Shown in pieces: positions 5,935-10,694 of a stretch of DNA of 10,694 nucleotides (position 1 is its first letter; each line of letters starts with the position of its first letter). The position numbers and the translations under genes were made by a program. Below the pieces are notes generated by a model. That model searched no databases and was not told the DNA's origin. It worked only from the letters and a program-made list of their open reading frames with translations. Source of the stretch: Janthinobacterium sp. (lineage in GTDB: Bacteria; Pseudomonadota; Gammaproteobacteria; Burkholderiales; Burkholderiaceae_D); contig DMYQ01000084.1 of assembly GCA_003482555.1 (NCBI GenBank), forward strand, positions 19,201 through 29,894, given 5' to 3'.

Positions 5935-5984
5935 AAATAAAAAAAACTTCCGGCCGGCGCCGACTCGCGGCGCCCGCATCGGAG
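5935..5984 (-). terminator. Attenuator-like intrinsic terminator between lptD and surA
   Basis: On the minus strand GGCGCCG (5974-5968), loop CGAGT and CGGCGCC (5962-5956) form a perfect 7-bp stem. An outer imperfect stem, CTCCG (5984-5980) with CGGAAG (5952-5947), brings the structure up to a run of eight T residues (5946-5939) followed by ATTT. It starts about 10 bases after the lptD stop and ends about 43 bases before the surA start. Read-through to surA is expected unless surA has its own promoter, so partial termination is the likely role. A TTTACA just past the T-tract has no well-spaced -10. Confidence 0.6.
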
Positions 5985-5993
5985 CTTGCCATC

Positions 5994-8234
5994 TTACCGT
6001 GTGGCAGGGCTCAGCCTTTGATAGCCGGGAATGTCCTTGGTCATTTCTTGCAGGGCATTCGCTCCCAGGCCCAGGTTGCTCGACAGACCGGTCAACTCGA
6101 GCTGGAAAAAGATCGGCGTCGAAACGCTCTGGGCGGCCGTCACGAAGCGTTGCGCGCCGGCCCGGAAGACCCAGCAGTCGCCCTTGTATTCGAGGCCGAC
6201 CAGGCTTTGCAGGATGATCTTGTCGCGCACGGAATAACTGACCCGCCCGACGCCATACCAGCGCCCGGACAGCGGCCACTGGCTCGACACGTCGACCTGG
6301 CGCAGGCTGTCGCGCACATAACTGTAACCCAGGTTCAGCACCTTCTTCGGAGCGGGCGCCCAGTGCGCGTTGTACGTCATGCTGACGGTGCGGCTTTCGC
6401 TGGGATTGTACTGCACCGCGCTGTCCGCGGTCCAGGTCGGGGAAATGACGCCGGCGGCGGCCAGCAAGATGTCTGAATGGGTGTCGTTGGTGGGCGTGGA
6501 GGCGTCCAGCTGCACCTTTTGATCGCTGAAATAAAAACGCTGACCGAAGGCCAGGCGCAGGCGCTCGGCGCCGTTGGCGTCCAGGAAGCGCGAGGTCAGC
6601 GCAGCCGTGGCCTGGTTGGCGTCGCCGATCCGGTCGCTGCCCACGAAGCGGTTTTCACTGAACAGTTGCGCCATGTTGAAGGTGGCGGCGGCCGTGTCGA
6701 AATTCGGGAAGGCGCTCTGGTCGCGATAAGGCGTCTTGACATAGAACAGGCGCGGTTCCAGGGTTTGCGTGACGCTGCCGAACAGATTGGCGTCCCGTTC
6801 GAACACCATGCCGGCGTCGAGCGAGGCGGTGGGCACGGCCCGGTTCAGCGCGCGCTCCTTGAACTGGGCATTGGTGAGCGCATTGTCGTCGAGCTGATAG
6901 GCGCTGGCGTTGAGCATCAGCTTGGGCGTGACGAAGTAACCGGGGCGGATGAAGGGATAACTGATCTGCGGCACCACCACCAGGCGATTGCCGCGCACCA
7001 GATCCCGATGCCAGAACCGGGTCAGCTCGCTGTCCACTTGCCAGTCGAAACCTTCGACTTCGGTGCGGCCCGTGTGAAAGTTAATCGACGGCAAGCGGTC
7101 GTAGGGGCGCGGCACCTTCAGGTTGGGATTTTGCGCCGCGGCCGGGTCTTGCAGCACCTGGTAATTCTGCGCCCGCGCCGTCAGCGTCCAGTCTTCGCCG
7201 TGGTAATCGCTGCGCAGTTCGCGCAGCAATTGCCGCTCGGTGCTGGTGGCGATCGTCTTGGCGAAGTCGGTCGGATAATTGTCGTCGGACGCCGCGTTCA
7301 TGGTCCAGCCCGCCGTCAGGCCGGGCAGCACGGTCTGGACATGGGTCGACTTGATCAGATAGCGGTCGCTCTGGGTCTGCTTGTCGTGCGGCAAATATTC
7401 GACAAAGGTCTCGCCCGCATAGGTGCCGGCCTCGGTCAAGCCCATGTAGCGGCCGTCGGCGGCCACCTGCAAGCCGCGCCGCTCGATGTACTTGGGCGAG
7501 AGCAGCAAGTCGCGGTTGGGCGCGATGTTGAAGTAATAGGGCATGGTCAGCTCGGCCCCGCTCTTCGAGGCGAAGCCCGGAGTCGGCGCCAGCCAGCCGG
7601 AGCGGCGCGCGCCCGACAGGGAAAAAGACAGCGCCGGCGTGGCGAGAATGGGCACATCCTTGAAATACAGCACCGTCTTGTTGCCGGTGCCGACGTCGCG
7701 CCCCGTGTCCAGATTCATGGTGCTCGACTTCAGGTACCAGTCCGGATCGGGACCGTCGCAAGTGCTGTAGGTGCCGTTGATGACATCGGCCTGTTCCGGG
7801 TCGATGAAATTGATGCGATCGCCCTTGCCCTGGCCGTTGCCGACCGCCATCTTGTAGGTGGGCTGGGTCAGGAAACCCTTGCCCGACTCCAGGTTCAGGC
7901 TCAGCACGTCGCCGCTGTACTGGTCGCCGAAGCGCCACATGCGGATGTGGCCGCTGGCCTCGACCTGATCCTCCACCTGCAAGAAACAAGCCTTGTCGGC
8001 GTCGATCTTGGTCTTGTCGCGCACCACCTCGACATTGCGTTCCAGGGTCATGACCCGCTCGGGCCGCCCGCCTATCTCCTCGGCCTGCACCGTGGTGGGG
8101 GCATTCTTGTCCTCGACATTGGGGGGGCGCTTGGCGGCCGTCTGGGCGTAGCCCGGCACCGTCGCGGCAGTGACGAGGGCGCCCAGGGCGAAGGCCCAGC
8201 GCTGCGATGAGGGGGGAGCGGTAAACCAGCTCAT
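5994..8234 (-). CDS. lptD: LPS-assembly outer-membrane protein LptD
   Basis: A 746-residue outer-membrane beta-barrel. With lipoprotein LptE it receives LPS from the LptA bridge and inserts it into the outer leaflet. A signal peptide (cleavage about residue 30, after PGYA) precedes an LptA/OstA-like beta-jellyroll (about 45-170). The LptD barrel fills the rest and ends near residue 740. Family marks include YYFNIAPNRDLLLSPKYIERRG (233-254), the segment VLYFKDVPILATPALSFSL (188-206) and LEYKGDCWVFRAGAQR (681-696). Cysteines are C83, C159 and C687; E. coli has four, of which C173 and one of C724/C725 are matched by C159 and C687. The start at 8234 is the only Met before the signal peptide. It lacks a Shine-Dalgarno and is preceded by a pyrimidine-rich CCTCTTTTTTTC. 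First gene of the cluster, divergent from amgK. Confidence 0.98.
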   Translation of the reverse strand: MSWFTAPPSSQRWAFALGALVTAATVPGYAQTAAKRPPNVEDKNAPTTVQAEEIGGRPERVMTLERNVEVVRDKTKIDADKACFLQVEDQVEASGHIRMWRFGDQYSGDVLSLNLESGKGFLTQPTYKMAVGNGQGKGDRINFIDPEQADVINGTYSTCDGPDPDWYLKSSTMNLDTGRDVGTGNKTVLYFKDVPILATPALSFSLSGARRSGWLAPTPGFASKSGAELTMPYYFNIAPNRDLLLSPKYIERRGLQVAADGRYMGLTEAGTYAGETFVEYLPHDKQTQSDRYLIKSTHVQTVLPGLTAGWTMNAASDDNYPTDFAKTIATSTERQLLRELRSDYHGEDWTLTARAQNYQVLQDPAAAQNPNLKVPRPYDRLPSINFHTGRTEVEGFDWQVDSELTRFWHRDLVRGNRLVVVPQISYPFIRPGYFVTPKLMLNASAYQLDDNALTNAQFKERALNRAVPTASLDAGMVFERDANLFGSVTQTLEPRLFYVKTPYRDQSAFPNFDTAAATFNMAQLFSENRFVGSDRIGDANQATAALTSRFLDANGAERLRLAFGQRFYFSDQKVQLDASTPTNDTHSDILLAAAGVISPTWTADSAVQYNPSESRTVSMTYNAHWAPAPKKVLNLGYSYVRDSLRQVDVSSQWPLSGRWYGVGRVSYSVRDKIILQSLVGLEYKGDCWVFRAGAQRFVTAAQSVSTPIFFQLELTGLSSNLGLGANALQEMTKDIPGYQRLSPATR

Positions 8235-8287
8235 GAAAAAAAGAGGTGAAACACCATGGGAGGCGATTATTTGGAAGGTAATCCCTT

Positions 8288-8316
8288 ATTATATGGGAAT
8301 CTGCACCATCAACCAG
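8288..8316 (-). promoter_or_regulatory. Candidate lptD promoter (perfect -10)
   Basis: TATAAT on the minus strand (8293-8288) is a perfect -10 match. Seventeen bases upstream is CTGGTT (8316-8311), which is a poor -35, so an activator or another feature may compensate. The start would be near 8281, leaving a leader of about 47 bases before the lptD ATG. A GGAAACT (about 8321-8315) resembles an envelope-stress sigma-E -35 element but no matching -10 lies at the right distance. Confidence 0.4.
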
Positions 8317-8333
8317 TTTCCACAGGCCGCAAA

Positions 8334-9419
8334 ATGTCATTTACGTCAAATTCACCTTCCGCCGCCGCCGTCGCCGCGGCCGCCAGCGCCGCCATCGGCA
8401 CCGACATCCGCCTCGAGCAGCTGCAAGCCTGGCTGGCCGGCCTGCAACTGGTGGCGCCGGAATCGGCCCGCCCGGCGTCGAGCGACGCCAGCTTCCGCCG
8501 CTATTTCCGGGTCGATACCCTGGCCGGCGCCGCCGCCCAGCACGGCCCCAGCCTGGTCGTCATGGACGCCCCGCCCGAGCGTGAAAACGTGGCCGCCTTC
8601 GTCAAGGTGGCGGCCCTGTTCAAGGCCGCCGGCGCCAGCGTCCCGGACATCGTGGCCGCCGACCTGGAACGGGGCTTCCTGCTATTGTCCGACTTGGGCC
8701 AGACCACCTATCTGCAGGCGCTCGACCACGACAATGCCGCCGTCCTGTACTCGGAAGCGCTGGAAGCGCTGATCAAGATCCAGCTGAGCAGCGCACCCGA
8801 CGTGCTGCCCGAATTCGACCGCGCCTTCGTCTTGCGCGAAATGAATCTTTTCCCGGAATGGTATATCGGCAAGCACCTGGGCGCGACCCTGACGCCGGCC
8901 CAGAGCGCGCAGCTGGACGGCGTGTTCGACGCCATCCAGGCCAACGTCATGTCGCAGCAACAAGTGTTCATGCACCGCGACTACCATTCGCGCAACCTGA
9001 TGTTGCTCGCCGAAGGCAATCCCGGCATCCTCGACTTCCAGGACGCCGTCTACGGCCCCGTCACCTACGACCTGGCCTCGCTGCTGCGCGACGCTTACCT
9101 GCAGTGGGACGAGGAAATGGTGCTCGACTGGGTGATACGCTACTGGCAGCGGGCCAAGAGCCTGGGCTTGCCCGTCAATCCAGACATCGACGCCTTTTAC
9201 CGCGACTTCGAATTCATGGCCCTGCAGCGCCACCTGAAAATCCTCGGCCTGTTCGCGCGCCTGAATTACCGCGACGGCAAACCGGCCTACATGGGCGACT
9301 TGCCGATGGTGCTAGACTACGTGCGCAAGACCGCCAACCGCTACCGCGAGCTGAAACCGCTGGTGCGCCTGCTCGACGCGCTGGAAGACAAGACGCCGCA
9401 AGTGGGCTACACCTTTTAA
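8334..9419 (+). CDS. amgK: N-acetylmuramate/N-acetylglucosamine anomeric kinase AmgK (aminoglycoside-phosphotransferase fold)
   Basis: A 361-residue cytoplasmic kinase of the APH/choline-kinase fold. AmgK phosphorylates MurNAc (and GlcNAc) at the anomeric carbon with ATP, feeding MurU in the peptidoglycan-recycling route that bypasses fosfomycin-sensitive de novo synthesis. Motifs: SSDASFRRYFRV (49-60), LLLSDLG (116-122), the catalytic loop HRDYHSRNLM (214-223, base D216) and the metal-binding DFQDA (234-238). SDASFRRYFR and ERGFLLLSDLG are shared with the characterised Pseudomonas putida enzyme, and lptD and murU adjoin it there too. Start 8334 was preferred because it lies close before the conserved RLEQLQAWL. 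ATG 8256 has a better Shine-Dalgarno (AGAGG) but would add 26 residues of unlikely sequence over the lptD promoter. Function is assigned from family and context, not from a unique active-site residue. Confidence 0.92.
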   Translation: MSFTSNSPSAAAVAAAASAAIGTDIRLEQLQAWLAGLQLVAPESARPASSDASFRRYFRVDTLAGAAAQHGPSLVVMDAPPERENVAAFVKVAALFKAAGASVPDIVAADLERGFLLLSDLGQTTYLQALDHDNAAVLYSEALEALIKIQLSSAPDVLPEFDRAFVLREMNLFPEWYIGKHLGATLTPAQSAQLDGVFDAIQANVMSQQQVFMHRDYHSRNLMLLAEGNPGILDFQDAVYGPVTYDLASLLRDAYLQWDEEMVLDWVIRYWQRAKSLGLPVNPDIDAFYRDFEFMALQRHLKILGLFARLNYRDGKPAYMGDLPMVLDYVRKTANRYRELKPLVRLLDALEDKTPQVGYTF

Positions 9420-9439
9420 TTCAGTTAACCCGGATTCCC

Positions 9440-10147
9440 ATGAAAGCCATGATCTTCGCCGCGGGTCGCGGCGAGCGGATGCGTCCGCTCACCGATACCT
9501 GCCCCAAACCCCTGCTGAAGGTGCGCGGCCGGCCCCTGATCGTCTGGCACGTACTCAACCTGGTACGGGCCGGCATCACCGACATCGTCGTCAACCACGC
9601 CCACCTGGGCCACATGATCGAAGAAGCGCTGGGCGACGGCGCCCGCTTCGGCGCGCACATCCGCTATTCGCCCGAAGCCACGGCGCTGGAGACGGCCGGC
9701 GCCGTGGCCCAGGCCCGCCACCTGCTGGGCGAAGAACCCTTCGTGGCGATCTCGGGCGACATCTACATCCCCTATTTCGACTTCGCCCAGGTGTGCGACG
9801 CGCTGCCCGACTGCGACGTGCTGGGCAATGTCTACACGGCCGAGCAGCGCGACATCGCCTGGCTCTACCTGGTGGAAAACCCGCCCTACCACCCGCAGGG
9901 CGACTTCGGCCTCGACTTTTATTCGATCCGCAATGAAGGCCAGCCGCAATGGACCTTCGCCAATATCGGCGTCTACCGGCCGGAAATGTTCGACGGTATC
10001 GTGCCCGGCAGCCACGCCAAGCTGGGGCCGCTGCTCCGCGAACACGCGGCGCGCGGCCGCGTGGGCGGCGAAGTCTACGGCGGCGACTGGGCCAATGTCG
10101 GCACCGCCGAGCAACTCGCGGCCCTGAACGGCGGAGTGCGCGCTTGA
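9440..10147 (+). CDS. murU: N-acetylmuramate alpha-1-phosphate uridylyltransferase MurU
   Basis: A 235-residue cytoplasmic sugar-1-phosphate nucleotidyltransferase with a GT-A-like Rossmann fold. MurU converts MurNAc-alpha-1-phosphate and UTP into UDP-MurNAc and pyrophosphate, returning salvaged muramic acid to cell-wall synthesis. The nucleotide-binding signature AAGRGERMRPLT (7-18) is at the N-terminus, with K23 in CPKPLLKV. D107 in SGDIYI is the likely metal ligand, and FANIGVYRPEMF (173-184) and GGDWANVGT (214-222) follow near the C-terminus. It is slightly longer than the Pseudomonas enzyme. The ATG lies 20 bases after the amgK stop with only a weak GGA Shine-Dalgarno, consistent with one operon. 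Other sugar nucleotidyltransferases such as RmlA or ManC share the fold, but the AmgK neighbour and short length favour MurU. The stop overlaps the pepP start. Confidence 0.92.
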   Translation: MKAMIFAAGRGERMRPLTDTCPKPLLKVRGRPLIVWHVLNLVRAGITDIVVNHAHLGHMIEEALGDGARFGAHIRYSPEATALETAGAVAQARHLLGEEPFVAISGDIYIPYFDFAQVCDALPDCDVLGNVYTAEQRDIAWLYLVENPPYHPQGDFGLDFYSIRNEGQPQWTFANIGVYRPEMFDGIVPGSHAKLGPLLREHAARGRVGGEVYGGDWANVGTAEQLAALNGGVRA

Positions 10148-10694
10148 GCGCCCACGCGGCGCGGCGCGCGGCCCTGATGGCGCGCATGCAGGCCGGCGGC
10201 GTGGCCGTGATCCCGACGGCGCCCGAAGTGACGCGCAACAGCGATTGCGACTATCCCTACCGCCACGACAGTTATTTTTACTACCTGTCCGGCTTCGGCG
10301 AACCGGACAGCGTGCTGGTGCTGCTGGCGCCCGGGCCCTTTGGACCGGGCCGCTCCATCCTGTTTTGCCGCGAGAAAAACAGCGAACGCGAAATCTGGGA
10401 CGGCTTCCGCCACGGCCCGCAGGGCGCGCGCGAACGCTTCGGCGTCGATGCCGCCTTCCCCATCGACGAACTCGATGAAGAGATGGCGAAGCTGCTGGCC
10501 GACGCCCCGGCCATCTATTACGCCGTGGGCAGCAGCAACGCCCTCGACGCCCAGGTCAAGCTGTGGCTGCACAGCGTGCGGCGCCAGGCCCGCGCCGGCG
10601 TGACGGCGCCCACCGTCTTGCACGACGTCAACGCCCTGCTCGACGAGATGCGCCTGTTCAAGGACGACGCCGAACAAGCCACCATGGCGCGCGC
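10144..10694 (+). CDS. pepP: Xaa-Pro aminopeptidase PepP, N-terminal part
   Basis: The gene runs off the window after 183 codons. The visible part is the aminopeptidase P N-terminal (AMP_N) domain; the metal-binding catalytic domain lies beyond the end. The enzyme removes N-terminal residues preceding proline and is cytoplasmic. RRAALMARMQ, PTAPEVTRNSDCDYPYRHDS (24-43), YYLSGFGEPDSVLVLL (46-61), EIWDGFRHG (83-91) and DEMRLFKDD (167-175) align well with the E. coli PepP N-terminus. The start is taken as TTG 10144, in the sequence TTGA shared with the murU stop (four-base overlap). The in-frame ATG at 10177 would cut into the conserved RRxALxxxMQ region. Translation is probably coupled to murU. 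In related genomes a ubiquinone-biosynthesis hydroxylase gene often follows, which cannot be checked here. Confidence 0.94.
   Translation, partial: MSAHAARRAALMARMQAGGVAVIPTAPEVTRNSDCDYPYRHDSYFYYLSGFGEPDSVLVLLAPGPFGPGRSILFCREKNSEREIWDGFRHGPQGARERFGVDAAFPIDELDEEMAKLLADAPAIYYAVGSSNALDAQVKLWLHSVRRQARAGVTAPTVLHDVNALLDEMRLFKDDAEQATMAR

Noticed and set aside
5904..5938. A surA promoter just after the T-tract (TTTACA with CATTAT)
   Set aside because: The two hexamers are 21 bases apart, too far for a sigma-70 promoter, and no alternative -10 is at 16-18 bases.
6477..8210. A 577-codon open frame on the plus strand opposite lptD
   Set aside because: It is a typical GC-rich antisense shadow: low-complexity, rich in Arg/Gly/His/Gln, with no motif, and the opposite strand encodes a clear LptD.
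8256..8333. Earlier amgK start at ATG 8256 with a good AGAGG ribosome-binding site
   Set aside because: The extra 26 residues do not resemble the N-terminus of AmgK proteins, and the start would place the message over the lptD promoter. It remains possible.
1..10694. CRISPR arrays, tRNA or rRNA genes, insertion sequences, integrases or attachment sites
   Set aside because: No repeat-spacer pattern, no tRNA-like T-arm or acceptor stem, no transposase-like protein and no long terminal inverted repeats were seen on either strand.

Overview
The window is high-GC chromosomal DNA from a betaproteobacterium, most likely Oxalobacteraceae (Janthinobacterium, Massilia or Duganella type). This rests on base composition, on the protein sequences, and on the gene order lptD-surA-pdxA-rsmA facing amgK-murU-pepP, a layout known from Burkholderiales and pseudomonads. 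No phage, transposon, integrase, CRISPR array, tRNA or rRNA was found. Most of the window is core genome; the less conserved part is about 880-2610.

Layout. The 5' end of hrcA (heat-shock repressor) leaves the window at position 1 on the minus strand, and a HAD-superfamily phosphatase gene lies just upstream of it on the same strand. A gene-free stretch of about 350 bases (876-1225) follows; it contains three CAAATT(T) units spaced exactly 13 bases apart. Next, on the plus strand, are two tandem paralogous small lipoprotein genes. Each has two copies of a beta-rich repeat carrying one cysteine pair. Behind them, 2511-2606 holds a compact set of signals (promoter-like hexamers, a dyad over the -10, a CU-rich stretch matching the anti-Shine-Dalgarno sequence, a small hairpin and a strong intrinsic terminator) that could be a short unannotated small RNA.

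From 8234 down to 2670 the minus strand carries lptD, surA, pdxA and rsmA as an apparent operon. LptD inserts LPS into the outer membrane, SurA is the periplasmic chaperone that delivers outer-membrane proteins including LptD, PdxA works in vitamin B6 synthesis and RsmA dimethylates 16S rRNA. A terminator-like hairpin with a U-tract separates lptD from surA, and a strong hairpin spans the pdxA stop codon. Both could set the relative output of the genes.

Divergent from lptD, on the plus strand, amgK and murU encode the anomeric MurNAc kinase and the MurNAc-1-phosphate uridylyltransferase of peptidoglycan recycling. They are followed by the start of pepP (Xaa-Pro aminopeptidase), which begins with TTG overlapping the murU stop. 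One 99-base region therefore separates outer-membrane LPS assembly from cell-wall sugar salvage.

No clearly new multi-gene system is present. The items most worth a second look are the candidate small RNA with its dyad (2511-2606), the twin-cysteine lipoprotein pair (1226-2457), the 13-base repeats (974-1005) and the lptD/surA attenuator (5935-5984).
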